Below are positions 42,892 through 51,347 of a stretch of 64,000 nt of DNA, piece after piece. Each line of letters opens with the position of its first letter. The first letter of the stretch is position 1. The DNA is from Azophilus sp965247035 (GTDB lineage Bacteria > Pseudomonadota > Gammaproteobacteria > Pseudomonadales > Azotimanducaceae). The translations under genes and the position numbers were made by a program. The DNA is taken from positions 1-64,000 of the forward strand of contig CBDFGJ010000003.1 of assembly GCA_965247035.1 (NCBI GenBank). Direction: 5' to 3'. The notes beneath the pieces were generated by a model, which ran no database searches, was not told the DNA's origin, and saw only the letters and a list, made by a program, of their open reading frames with translations.

Positions 42892-43164
42892 TTACGGCAC
42901 CTCGGCGTTGATGGAGACGGCGTGCAGCGCACCGCTGGCGATGAATTCCTCAATGCAACCATAAACCGCCTGGTGGCGCTGAACCCGGGTCATGTTGGCA
43001 AATGCATGGCTGACCACCCGGACGAACGCCCGATTGCCCTCCACATTGACCTCAACTTGGCTACCCGGCAGGGCCTGCGCAATGCGTTCGGCGATTTCAC
43101 TGTTCACTTTAGGCTGATCCTTGTTTTGCTGGACCCATTCGGCGACACTATCTCCCGTACGCAA
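42892..43164 (-). CDS. ibaG: BolA-family protein IbaG
   Basis: The 90-residue protein has a BolA fold: ERIAQALPGSQVEVNVEGNRAFVRVVSHAF, then MTRVQRHQAVYGCIEEFIASGALHAVSI, where H-x-x-V-Y and the C-terminal helix match IbaG/BolA. Such proteins partner with monothiol glutaredoxins and bind [2Fe-2S] clusters. Position upstream of murA is the gammaproteobacterial arrangement. A GTG at about 43107 would give a 71-residue form closer to the fold itself, so the start is uncertain. Confidence 0.88.
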   Translation of the reverse strand: MRTGDSVAEWVQQNKDQPKVNSEIAERIAQALPGSQVEVNVEGNRAFVRVVSHAFANMTRVQRHQAVYGCIEEFIASGALHAVSINAEVP

Positions 43165-43190
43165 TGATGATAGCCGTTTTCGGCACGTTG

Positions 43191-43230
43191 GTGCGCTAGC
43201 TGAATTAAAGGTGCGCTAGCTGAATTAAAG
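43191..43230. repeat. Tandem 20-bp direct repeat
   Basis: Two exact copies of a 20-bp unit (GTGCGCTAGCTGAATTAAAG) lie head to tail, 27 bp upstream of the ibaG start. It may be a duplicated regulatory half-site or a slippage product. Confidence 0.9.
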
Positions 43231-43328
43231 CGATCCCCTAGGAAACAACCTGATGAGCAGTCCATCTTTGCCCACTTGAGCCGAATGGGTGATACTGACC
43301 CGATGGGAAGGGTCCTGAAGTGAATCCT

Positions 43329-43471
43329 AAGGAACCTCTGATTAGCTTCCAAGGATTCTCCACCGCATGGCGTCTAGTATTATTTATCAACCATTTTCAA
43401 TGGTTTACACGTCATCGAAAAAATTGGTCTTGTTGCACTGCGAAACCCTGCGAATTTTTCAGGGGTTTCCT
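43329..43471. repeat. MITE-like repeat, copy 4
   Basis: Left end AAGGAACCTCTGA, right end TCAGGGGTTTCCT. It ends 15 bp before the ATG of the thioredoxin-like gene, so the promoter of that gene must lie inside or beyond the repeat. The AT-rich middle could supply it. Confidence 0.85.
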
Positions 43472-43486
43472 GATTTTGAGAATCGC

Positions 43487-43987
43487 ATGAAAAAATACAT
43501 TTTTCCCGCCGCGTTGTATCTAGGGGCTGTGCTTTCTTACGCTGCGCTTTGGTTCCCCGCAACCGCGACAGCGCAGACCGCCGATGCCCTAATGCCCTAT
43601 GACGAGGCCGCCGATGCAGTGGTTGAGGTGGCGGCTGCGATTGATGCAGCCCGCAAGGCGAACAAGCTTCTGCTAATCAACTTCGGCGCAAATTGGTGTC
43701 CAGACTGCCGGGCGTTTGCGGCCGCCGCCGAAGCGCCGGAGATGCAGGCGTTGATCGATAAGAGCTTCGTGTCCGTTAAGGTGGATGTGGGCAATTGGGA
43801 CAAACATCCGGACCTAGTGGCAAGCTGGGGCAACCCTATCGAAGGCGGCATCCCCTCCATCGTGGTGGCCACACCAGAGCGGGAGCTGTTGTTCTCCACC
43901 AAGGCAGGCCAACTCTCCAAGGCCCGCCGAATGGGGCCGACCGAATTTGCGGCTTTCTTTGAGCATCTGGCCTCGCTCGCCCGCTAA
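43487..43987 (+). CDS. Exported thioredoxin-like protein
   Basis: The 166-residue protein starts with a Sec signal peptide (MKKYIFPAALYLGAVLSYAALWF, cleavage near TATAQT) and then a thioredoxin fold with INFGANWCPDCRAFAAAAE (CxxC = CPDC) and the cis-proline region GGIPSIVVATPE. It is probably a periplasmic thiol-disulfide protein. The in-frame extension to 43367 runs through the MITE-like repeat and is not real coding. A weak purine-rich site precedes the ATG. Confidence 0.85.
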   Translation: MKKYIFPAALYLGAVLSYAALWFPATATAQTADALMPYDEAADAVVEVAAAIDAARKANKLLLINFGANWCPDCRAFAAAAEAPEMQALIDKSFVSVKVDVGNWDKHPDLVASWGNPIEGGIPSIVVATPERELLFSTKAGQLSKARRMGPTEFAAFFEHLASLAR

Positions 43988-44099
43988 CCGACGCTTTGGT
44001 CGGTGCGCCGCGGCTCCTGCCCCGCCTTGGAGCTGACCTAGCCACAAATGAACGCCAAGCCCGAAGCCTCAGTTCAGCCTCGGTACAGCCGGCCTCCTA

Positions 44100-44426
44100 G
44101 TGGTGGCCAGCATAATCGACACCGGCCTGTTCACCAGCCTCGGTTTTCAATTGCAGGACATCGGTTCCGGCTTCGTATCCGGCTGGGTTTCCACTAACAT
44201 CGGCTTCTCACGCACCCACGGCGGTCGATTTGATGGACGATCTTCGGGGAAGACTGGCAAAATCCGCCAAACGCTGAAAGTGGCTCCGGCGATGGGGATC
44301 GACGTTACGGATCGGCTGTGGGAAATTGGCGACATCGTAAAGCCGGTCGAGCAGGCGCAACAGCCCGGCCCGCGTTACCCTTACAAAAAGCGGGCCGAAG
44401 ATTCAAATTGGGCCACTACCCGTTAG
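44100..44426 (+). mobile_element. Possible transposase C-terminal relic
   Basis: A 108-codon frame holds GKIRQTLKVAPAMGIDVTDRLWEIGDIV. The pattern ...TPAMAAGITDHVWSIEDIV is common near the C-terminus of several insertion-sequence transposases. The rest of the frame has no family resemblance and no complete element is present. This may be a fragment inserted next to the glutathione peroxidase remnant. The call is tentative. Confidence 0.4.
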
Positions 44427-44500
44427 GTTCTTAACTCAACTATGCTGGCGGATGCGGCTACTATAGGCAACAAACCAACCTAGCAAGCGGGAGAAGCCTG

Positions 44501-44623
44501 ATGACCAAGTTCCTAGCGGACGGCACCGGTGCTGTGGTGGGGCGGTTTGAGCCGCCAGCGACGCTGGAGGAAATCGACCAAGCCATCTGTAGCAGCCTTG
44601 AACTAACAGAAGACCAACCATGA
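44501..44623 (+). pseudogene. Glutathione peroxidase, C-terminal fragment
   Basis: The 40-codon frame reads TKFLADGTGAVVGRFEPPAT then LEEIDQAI, which matches the C-terminal end of glutathione peroxidases (FTKFLVDRDGNVVARF.P...PEEL). The catalytic N-terminal two thirds are missing; the sequence upstream is the possible transposase relic. Its stop overlaps the start of the MAPEG gene (ATGA), so it may still drive translation coupling. Confidence 0.7.
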
Positions 44624-45018
44624 CCATCCAGATAGCCTGTTTGCTGATCGGTGCGATCCTGCCCTACATTTGGGCGGGCCTCGCCAATTTTTACCGCAAC
44701 AAGCAATTCGGCTCCATCGACAACAATACGCCCAGGGTTCAGGGGCGGCAGCTTGAGGGCGCTGGCGCTAGGGTTTGGGGGGCGCAGGAAAATGCGTGGG
44801 AAGCCCTGATCGTCTTTACCGCCGCCAACAGCGCGGCGTTGGCGGCCGGGGTGGAGCCCACTGGGCAATGGGCCGTGGCTGCTCCTCTTTGGGTGGTTGC
44901 ACGAGTGCTGCACGGCATTTTCTATACCCGCGATCTATCTTCCCTGCGCGGGCTTGCCTTTGTTGTGGGATTGGCCGTCAGCCTGTGGATTTTCGCACTC
45001 GCCCTGATCGCCGCCTGA
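44620..45018 (+). CDS. MAPEG-family membrane protein
   Basis: The 132-residue protein has four hydrophobic helices and the MAPEG pattern RQLEGAGARVWGAQENAWEALIVFTAAN, followed by ARVLHGIFYTRDLSSLRGLAF. Eukaryotic relatives are glutathione-dependent membrane enzymes; bacterial ones are mostly uncharacterised. The start overlaps the peroxidase fragment, which suggests that a glutathione peroxidase and this protein once formed an operon. Confidence 0.88.
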   Translation: MTIQIACLLIGAILPYIWAGLANFYRNKQFGSIDNNTPRVQGRQLEGAGARVWGAQENAWEALIVFTAANSAALAAGVEPTGQWAVAAPLWVVARVLHGIFYTRDLSSLRGLAFVVGLAVSLWIFALALIAA

Positions 45019-45179
45019 TGCCGCGCCACCGAGAAAACAACCCCTTGCCTCGGAGCGGGCCTAGGCCGCCGTGCCATCTGGGCGCCAAAGACGAACTCGA
45101 ACGAGGCCACCTTTGATCAATTCCCTTGGAGAATGGTCTTCGTCCGGTTCCGGTAAAGAAGTTTAGGCAGCTGAAGCCA

Positions 45180-45968
45180 ATGTCAATTAAGACTGATCTG
45201 TTTGAACTAAGCGGCAAGGTGGCCTTGCTGACGGGCGCCTCGAAGGGCATGGGCCGCGCCATGGCGGAAGGGCTGGCCGAGCACGGTGCCAAGGTGATGC
45301 TGTCTAGCCGCAAGATCGATCAGTGTGAACGGGCCGCTGCCGAGATCAACGCCAAGCTAGGCGACGGGCCGGGTGAGGCCATCGCCGCCGCCTGCAACAT
45401 CAGCCACAAGGAACAGCTTGAACACCTCGTGCGGGCCACGCATGAGCGCTTGGGCGCCATCGACATCCTCATCTGCAACGCCGCGGTCAACCCGTTCTAC
45501 GGCTCCATGGCGGACATCCCCGATACCGCCTTCGACAAGATCATGAACGCCAACGTCCGGTCAAACCACTGGCTTTGCCAAATGGTCGGGCCAGACATGA
45601 TCGCAAAAGGCGACGGCTCCATCATAATTACCTCCAGCACCGGCGCTTTCGCCGGTTCCGAAGTGCTCGGCGCCTACGGCGTCTCCAAGCTGGCCGACCT
45701 CGCCTTGGTGCGGAACTTGGCGTTGGAGTGGGGGCCCAAGGGCGTACGCGTGAACGCCATCTGCCCCGGACTCATCAAGACCGACTTCGCCCGCGTCCTG
45801 TGGAGCAACGAGAAAGCGGCGCAAAGGGTGCAAGAGCAAACGCCTCTGCGTCGATTGGGCGAACCCGAAGACCTGAAGGGCGTGGCCGTGTTCCTGGCCT
45901 CCGAGGCCAGCGCCTACATGACCGGCCAAGCGCTGACCGTCTGCGGCGGCACCTATATGTGGCGGTGA
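45180..45968 (+). CDS. Short-chain dehydrogenase/reductase
   Basis: The 262-residue protein is a classical SDR: VALLTGASKGMGRAMAEGL (TGxxxGxG), CNAAVNP (NxAG-like), ITSSTGAFAG with the catalytic serine, YGVSKLAD (YxxxK), and a C-terminal GQALTVCGGTYM. The N-terminal extension to 45126 is not family-like, so ATG 45180 is chosen. Sequence resembles the SDR group near DHRS4 (carbonyl reductase-like), but the substrate cannot be named. It is followed by zapE after 28 bp. Confidence 0.88.
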   Translation: MSIKTDLFELSGKVALLTGASKGMGRAMAEGLAEHGAKVMLSSRKIDQCERAAAEINAKLGDGPGEAIAAACNISHKEQLEHLVRATHERLGAIDILICNAAVNPFYGSMADIPDTAFDKIMNANVRSNHWLCQMVGPDMIAKGDGSIIITSSTGAFAGSEVLGAYGVSKLADLALVRNLALEWGPKGVRVNAICPGLIKTDFARVLWSNEKAAQRVQEQTPLRRLGEPEDLKGVAVFLASEASAYMTGQALTVCGGTYMWR

Positions 45969-45996
45969 CGCCGACATCGGCAAACAAGGCACCCCA

Positions 45997-47097
45997 TTGC
46001 ATTCTTCGCCCAACAATCGTTACCGGCAACTCCTGGCCGCAGGACAAATCACGGAGGATTCCGCTCAGCGCCAAGCGGTGGCGCTGCTTGACGACCTGCA
46101 TCGTCGATTGACCCAGCGTCGGCGATCATCTTGGCTGAGCCGTTGGCGCACCGAGGGCGCGAACGGAGTCGGCTTGTATCTTTGGGGCGGCGTCGGCCGC
46201 GGCAAGACCATGCTAATGGACATGTTCCATGACAGCCTGCCCGTTGGCCCAGGACATCACGGCAAGCTGCGGCTGCACTTCCATCGTTTCATGCAGCAAA
46301 TCCACGCCGAACTGAGGCGGCACGCCGGTGTCGCCAACCCCTTGCAGCGCATCGCCGATGACTTGGCCGAACGTGCCAGTATCCTTTGCTTTGATGAATT
46401 CTTCGTCTCCGACATCGGCGATGCGATGATCCTAAGCGAACTGATTCAGGCGCTGTTTGAACGACGCTTGACGCTCGTGGCCACCTCCAACGTGGAGCCA
46501 GACAAGCTCTACGAAAACGGGCTGCAACGCAGCCGCTTTCTGCCCGCCATCAAGGCGTTGAAACAGCACACCCTGGTGCATCTTCTAGCTAGCGAAACGG
46601 ACCACCGTCTACGGGTGCTGGAACGGGCGAAGATATACCATTCGCCCTTGAACGCCGAAGCGGAGTCCTGCTTGAGCGCGAGCTTTTCCGAACTGGCACC
46701 GGACCACTCTGGGGGAGAGGCCGAAGTGTTGGTGGGGAATCGGGCGATTCTCGGTCGTCGGCTGGCCCCCGATGTGGTCTGGTTTGACTTCAGCGAGCTT
46801 TGCGAAGGCCCGCGCAGCCAGAACGACTACATTGAACTCGCACGCTATTACCACAGCGTGCTGGTTTCCAACGTCAAGCGCATGACCGCCGCCAGCGAAA
46901 ACACCGCCCGCCGGTTCATCAGCTTGGTGGATGAATTCTATGATCGCAACGTCAAGCTGATTGTTTCCGCCGAAGCCCCGGTTCAGGATCTCTATGCCGG
47001 AGAGCAGCTCAGCTTCGAGTTCGAACGCACCAAGAGCCGATTGCTGGAAATGCAGTCGCGCGACTATTTGGCGAAGCCTCGCAAGCAAGATCCCTAA
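45997..47097 (+). CDS. zapE: Cell division ATPase ZapE (AFG1-like)
   Basis: The 366-residue protein, starting at a TTG, has the AFG1/ZapE P-loop LYLWGGVGRGKTMLMDMF (about 64-81), LRLHFHRFMQQIHAEL, LCFDEFFVSDIGDAMIL (Walker B) and LVATSNVEPDKLYENGLQRSRFLPAI. ZapE binds FtsZ at the division site in gammaproteobacteria. Length is normal. RBS is not strong, in keeping with the TTG start. Confidence 0.93.
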   Translation: MHSSPNNRYRQLLAAGQITEDSAQRQAVALLDDLHRRLTQRRRSSWLSRWRTEGANGVGLYLWGGVGRGKTMLMDMFHDSLPVGPGHHGKLRLHFHRFMQQIHAELRRHAGVANPLQRIADDLAERASILCFDEFFVSDIGDAMILSELIQALFERRLTLVATSNVEPDKLYENGLQRSRFLPAIKALKQHTLVHLLASETDHRLRVLERAKIYHSPLNAEAESCLSASFSELAPDHSGGEAEVLVGNRAILGRRLAPDVVWFDFSELCEGPRSQNDYIELARYYHSVLVSNVKRMTAASENTARRFISLVDEFYDRNVKLIVSAEAPVQDLYAGEQLSFEFERTKSRLLEMQSRDYLAKPRKQDP

Positions 47098-47180
47098 GAG
47101 CGTACGATGCGCACAAAGCCAAAGCTCGGCGGGGCTGGCGCCACCTAAACAGCCGCCGCCGCAAACGGTCACCCGAGCCC

Positions 47181-47216
47181 GAAGACTGTTGCGAAATCCC
47201 GACTGACCTTCAAGGC
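47181..47216 (+). repeat. Dispersed repeat, copy 2 (short)
   Basis: A 35-bp stretch (GACTGTTGCGAAATCCCGAC...) is identical to 58,240-58,273 and its first 15 bases match 28,318. It lies between the convergent zapE and bamD genes. It may mark the left end of an element that is mostly deleted here. Confidence 0.7.
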
Positions 47217-47262
47217 GATGCCCTGGTCTCGGCGGAGGATGGCGTGGATGGACGAACGGCGC

Positions 47263-48345
47263 TCACCGACGCAGGGGATCCTTCTTCTTGCTCTTGCGCC
47301 CGCTATCTTGCATGGCGGCGTCCGTGGCGGCCGGCCGCAGCGGGGGTTTGAAGCCCAACGGATGCTGCAAGCGCAAGGGCGGGGGCGTTTCCGGTCGATC
47401 CAGCAGCCCTAGGGTCATCAGGTTGCGCCAAGATTTGTCCCGGGCGCGGATGCGGTCGGCTAGAACCAAATCCCCGTTTGCGTCAAACGCCGGGTGGTGC
47501 GGGTAGTTCACCGCCAGCACCCGTAAGGCGTCATTCGCCACGGTCGGCAGATCGAGCTTGTAGTTGGCCTCCACCAGCACGATCAGGGCTTCCGCCGTTG
47601 CCTCAGCCTTGGGGTAGTTCTCCACCACGTAGCGAGCCCGATTGGCCGCAGCGATGTAGGCGCCTCGGCGCATGTAATAGTCCGCCACATGCAACTCCGA
47701 GACCGCCAGCATGTTCCTCAAATGGATCATTCGCCGCTCGGCGTCCGGGGCGTATTCGCTGTGCGGATAGAGGCTGAGCAGTTGTGCGAAATCGGCGTAG
47801 GATTGGCGGGCCGAGGTCAGGTCCCGTTTGGTGATGTCGGTCGCGAACACCCGGTCGAGCAGCCCGCGGTCTTTGTTGTAGGCGGCCAAACCGCGAAGGT
47901 AGTAGGCGTAGTCGATGTTGCTGTGCTGGGGATGTAGGCGAATGAATCGATCCGCCGCCTGCCGTGCGGTGTCATGGTCCGAGGATCGATAGCGGGCGTA
48001 AACTAATTCAAGTTGAGCCTGCTCCGCGTAACGGCCAAAAGGAAAGCGCGCCTCCAACCGCTCCAAGGCTTCGATGGCGCGATCATAGTTGCTCGCCCGC
48101 AGGCTCCGCTGTGCGGTTCGATAAAGCTTCTGCTCGGTGGCGTTGACGTCCTCCTCTTCAAAATCCTTGTCCTTGCCACCGATGAAGGGCATCCAAGAGC
48201 AACCTGCAAACGACGCTGTCAGCACAATCAACACAAACAGGCACCATCCGGCGCCCGCTTGGCGGAATTTGCGTAAGAAAAGGCACCCCGACAAGGCGGC
48301 CGCTCTTGCTGAAAACGGCGGGCGGTTTGCAATGGCGTCAAGCAT
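47263..48345 (-). CDS. bamD: Outer membrane assembly lipoprotein BamD
   Basis: A lipoprotein with a lipobox ending SFAGC (cysteine at residue 49 from the chosen ATG 48345), followed by TPR-type repeats: LYRTAQRSLRASNYDRAIEALERLEARFPFG, YAEQAQLELVYARYRSSDHDTA, and FIRLHPQHSNIDYAYYLRGL, all typical of BamD. BamD is the essential partner of BamA in beta-barrel insertion. The n-region before the hydrophobic run is long, so the true start may be later. The C-terminal ~70 residues, rich in Pro, Arg and Lys, extend beyond E. coli BamD. It is divergent from rluD, a gammaproteobacterial arrangement. Confidence 0.93.
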   Translation of the reverse strand: MLDAIANRPPFSARAAALSGCLFLRKFRQAGAGWCLFVLIVLTASFAGCSWMPFIGGKDKDFEEEDVNATEQKLYRTAQRSLRASNYDRAIEALERLEARFPFGRYAEQAQLELVYARYRSSDHDTARQAADRFIRLHPQHSNIDYAYYLRGLAAYNKDRGLLDRVFATDITKRDLTSARQSYADFAQLLSLYPHSEYAPDAERRMIHLRNMLAVSELHVADYYMRRGAYIAAANRARYVVENYPKAEATAEALIVLVEANYKLDLPTVANDALRVLAVNYPHHPAFDANGDLVLADRIRARDKSWRNLMTLGLLDRPETPPPLRLQHPLGFKPPLRPAATDAAMQDSGRKSKKKDPLRR

Positions 48346-48737
48346 AGGATCCGGACGCCTCCACTCGTTGGTCTTGTCGTTGATCTTGGACTTGGTGCGG
48401 GGGTCGACCGGGTTTGTTTCGTGCGTATCCGGCCTTTCGCCACCGATTGGTTTTGGGCGCAGGTTCACCAGCAAAGACCTCGACAAAGCCTGTTTCATGC
48501 AAGATTCACGACAAAGCAGTAATCTACCCTAATTCAACTGGAAAGTGTGGGATCGCTGACCGCGCAATCAAGGAACGAAGCATTGAAGCAAGCGCAGCTT
48601 TGTGGAAAAACCCGAGCATTGAGTGCAGGCAGACGGGCACGGAGCAAGACGATGCCATTGCTTGGCTCGAAACCAGGCACAGCTTCTTAAGCGGCAAGTT
48701 GCATCTGCGGCAGTGCGCTAAGCAAAGGCTCCAAAAC

Positions 48738-49748
48738 GTGAACGCACCCACATCCGAGCGGATCATTGAGGCTGAAGTGCCGCCTGAACTCGCTGGCGAG
48801 CGGGCCGACCGTGTCGCCGCCCGCCTGTTTGATCGGTATTCCCGCATGACGTTGACCGGATGGATCAAAAACGGGGCCCTTACAGCCGATGGCGAGGCCA
48901 TCAAGCCGAATCAAAAGCTCCTTCAGGGCCAACGGCTTAGGCTGTTGCCGGAATCAACATCAGCATCGGTGGAGGATTGGACCACTGCCCAAGCGGTGGA
49001 GTTCGAAGTGGTCCATGAAGATGAGGATTTGCTGATCGTTGACAAGCCGGCCGGGCTAGTGGTGCATCCGGGGGCGGGAAACCGGGACGGCACCTTGATC
49101 AATGGGCTGCTCAGGCATCGCCCTGCCTTGGCGGACCTGCCTCGGGTCGGCATTGTCCATCGCTTGGATCGGGACACCTCCGGCCTGCTCGTTGTGGCGG
49201 CGTCAAGGCCGTCGCAACGATGGCTAGCGGCGGCTTTGGCCAAGCATCAAGTCGCTAGGCATTACCTTGGCGTCGCCGAAGGTGTGTTGACCGGCGGCCA
49301 AATCATCGATAAGCCTCTAGGCCGAGACCCAAACCAACGCACCCGACAGCGTGTGCGCGCAGACGGACGACCAGCCCGTACCCGAATCAGCGTTAAAGCC
49401 CGGTTTCGCGCCCATACCTACTTTGGCGCACAGCTAGAGACCGGGCGCACCCATCAGATTCGAGCGCACATGGCCAGCATCGGCCACCCCTTGGTGGGTG
49501 ACGGGCGCTACGGTGCCCGGGGGCGGCTGCCTCGCGCTCCACATCCGCATGTGGTGCTGACATTGCGCGGCTTCCGCCGTCAAGCTCTGCACGCGGCGGA
49601 ACTAGCGTTCAACCATCCCGCCTCCGGCCGGCCATGTCACTTCAATTCACCATTGCCGCGAGATATGGCGGAGTTGGTTTCCGCGCTGCGCCAGGACCAG
49701 AAAGCCCATGCTGATGCCGGTCAATCATCTTGGCGACCTGAATCCTAA
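48738..49748 (+). CDS. rluD: 23S rRNA pseudouridine synthase RluD
   Basis: From a GTG at 48738 the 336-residue protein has an N-terminal S4 domain (RADRVAARLFDRYSRMTLTGWIKNGAL) and the catalytic block GIVHRLDRDTSGLLVVA with the active Asp. Further blocks are LIVDKPAGLVVHPGAGN and LETGRTHQIRAHMASIGHPLVGD. RluD modifies helix 69 of 23S rRNA. The frame is open to 48414 but that extension is not conserved and overlaps the bamD promoter region. Next gene follows after 14 bp. Confidence 0.93.
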   Translation: MNAPTSERIIEAEVPPELAGERADRVAARLFDRYSRMTLTGWIKNGALTADGEAIKPNQKLLQGQRLRLLPESTSASVEDWTTAQAVEFEVVHEDEDLLIVDKPAGLVVHPGAGNRDGTLINGLLRHRPALADLPRVGIVHRLDRDTSGLLVVAASRPSQRWLAAALAKHQVARHYLGVAEGVLTGGQIIDKPLGRDPNQRTRQRVRADGRPARTRISVKARFRAHTYFGAQLETGRTHQIRAHMASIGHPLVGDGRYGARGRLPRAPHPHVVLTLRGFRRQALHAAELAFNHPASGRPCHFNSPLPRDMAELVSALRQDQKAHADAGQSSWRPES

Positions 49749-49762
49749 GCTGACCCAAGCCC

Positions 49763-50584
49763 GTGTACACTCAAGCCCCTTCGGACTGGATAACCGCGTC
49801 ATGGTCGGCCCCTGCTGGAATTCATGCACTGACCACCACCCGAACGGACGGCGTCAGCCAAGGTCGCCATCAGGAGCTTAATTTGAGCGTACTCAGTGGC
49901 GATACGCTGGAAGCCGTGGCCGAGAGTCGACGGCAAATTAGAGCCGCCACGGTGGGCGAGGCGGGCCATCTGCAATGGCTGACCCAGACGCATGGTCATC
50001 GCTGCATCAAGGCCAGCACCCATTCCTGCCAGACCGCCCCCGAAGCCGATGCCGCCTGGACCGATGAGAAGGGCATCGGCTTGGCCATTCAGACAGCTGA
50101 CTGCGTTCCGATCGTGGTCGCTTATGGGGACGGCTCCCGCATCGGCGCGGCTCATGGCGGTTGGCGCGGCCTCGTTGGCGGGCTGGTTGGGCAATTGATC
50201 GACGCAATGGCCAGCAGAGAGTCCGCCGATGCACCGCACGCATTGACGGCAACCGGCGACGCCATGCCGGCGCTGCTCGCTTGGATAGGCCCGGCCATCG
50301 GCCCCGATGCTTACGAAGTAGGCGAGGATGTCCATGCCGCCGTGCTTAAAATAGTGGGCCTGTCCACCGGGCCATCTTTATTTCGCATCGGCGAGCGGCC
50401 GGGTAAGTGGCATTTGGATCTGTTCGCGTTGGCGGAATGGCTATTGCGCCAAGCAGGGGTGGCTGAAGTGCGTTGCGAGCGCATCTGCACTTGGTCCAGC
50501 CCCAACCTCTATTCCTACCGCCGCGACGGCACCGGCACCGCCACCGGACACCTAGCGACCTTGGTGTGGATGGAACAGCCATAA
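49763..50584 (+). CDS. pgeF: Purine nucleoside phosphorylase/polyphenol oxidase-type protein (PgeF/YfiH family)
   Basis: The 273-residue protein has the family pattern LTQTHGHRC, AIQTADCVPIVVA, IGAAHGGWRGLVGGL and WIGPAIGPDAYEVGEDV, containing the Cys and His metal ligands. E. coli YfiH corrects misincorporated L-serine in UDP-MurNAc peptides; eukaryotic and other members act on purine nucleosides. Position after rluD is conserved in gammaproteobacteria. It begins with GTG at 49763. Confidence 0.9.
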   Translation: MYTQAPSDWITASWSAPAGIHALTTTRTDGVSQGRHQELNLSVLSGDTLEAVAESRRQIRAATVGEAGHLQWLTQTHGHRCIKASTHSCQTAPEADAAWTDEKGIGLAIQTADCVPIVVAYGDGSRIGAAHGGWRGLVGGLVGQLIDAMASRESADAPHALTATGDAMPALLAWIGPAIGPDAYEVGEDVHAAVLKIVGLSTGPSLFRIGERPGKWHLDLFALAEWLLRQAGVAEVRCERICTWSSPNLYSYRRDGTGTATGHLATLVWMEQP

Positions 50585-50984
50585 ACTAGCCGCCCTAGGC
50601 AAACCAACCTGCTTGGTCGAAATTTGTCCCTCGAAAAGAAGGCAGCCATGGGGTTCAGCCCCCGGCGAGCCCTTGCCGATACGGTGTTCGACGAACAGTT
50701 GCAGATGGCCGCAAGCGAAAAGGCCCGCGACGGTCCCCTTCTGGTACGCCTCTATTTGGATAAGCGGGACACCAACCGAGAAATGGGGGCGAGGGTCACA
50801 CCTGTATACATTTTCCCTTTGAAAACAAAAAGCTAGGCGCGACCAACTCATTGAGTTACTGAAATTCAAATAATATGGTGAATCGGCTCAGACACATTGC
50901 AGAATTTCGGCCCCGGCGATTTTCGGCGCATTGGCGCGCTGGTTCCGACGGGGTGACGGGCGGCGACCGGAGTCCGCCGCCGGT
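50585..50984. other. Gene-poor stretch after pgeF
   Basis: Two overlapping plus-strand frames of about 70 codons (50613-50836) share sequence but have no recognisable family, and codon use looks random. No RNA gene or promoter stands out. It may be worn insertion sequence. Confidence 0.4.
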
Positions 50985-51130
50985 TCAGGCACACTTGGTT
51001 TGTCCGAAAACTAACGAGCCTGAACAGCTTGTTGACTCCGGCCGAATTCACGGACAAGCTCTCCTTGGCTGCCTAGACGAAAAAATTCCGAAATGTACTG
51101 AGCCCGTACACCGCATTGACATGCCTTGCC
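50985..51130 (+). mobile_element. IS3-type transposase C-terminal relic (copy 2)
   Basis: Plus-strand reading gives LLTPAEFTDKLSLAA then a stop, followed by AAAAATTCCGAAATGTACTG and AGCCCGTAC, which recurs at 53,900-53,930. It is the extreme 3' end of the same transposase seen at 17,340-17,690 and 53,755. It lies upstream of ilvI. Confidence 0.65.
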
Positions 51131-51272
51131 CTAACCCGAAAAATACTTGGTCTTTTGTTCGGTTCAGCGTCATAAGCCCCTCAGAAACAACCTGATAGCC
51201 AATGTGCCTTTTCTTGATTCACTACATTCCCCTATGCGCCTCCAGTGCGCGAGGCAGCTTCGGGGTGGATTC

Positions 51273-51347
51273 ATGAGCGAGATGCCATCGGTCCGTAGGC
51301 GCTGCACAACTAGTCGCAGTGGCAGTGATTCAGAGGCGCGGCCATGA
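51273..51347 (+). other. 24-codon frame upstream of ilvI with a duplicated start
   Basis: ATG at 51273 opens MSEMPSVRRR..., and ilvI itself opens MSEMLSG.... The first 20 bases differ at only one or two positions. The small frame ends in TGA overlapping the ilvI ATG (ATGA). It has no run of Ile, Val or Leu codons, so it is not a normal attenuator peptide. It could be a partial duplication of the ilvI start, or a coupling uORF. Confidence 0.45.

Noticed and set aside
51180..51343. Classical ilv attenuator upstream of ilvI
   Set aside because: No short frame rich in Ile, Val or Leu codons and no clear terminator/antiterminator pair.
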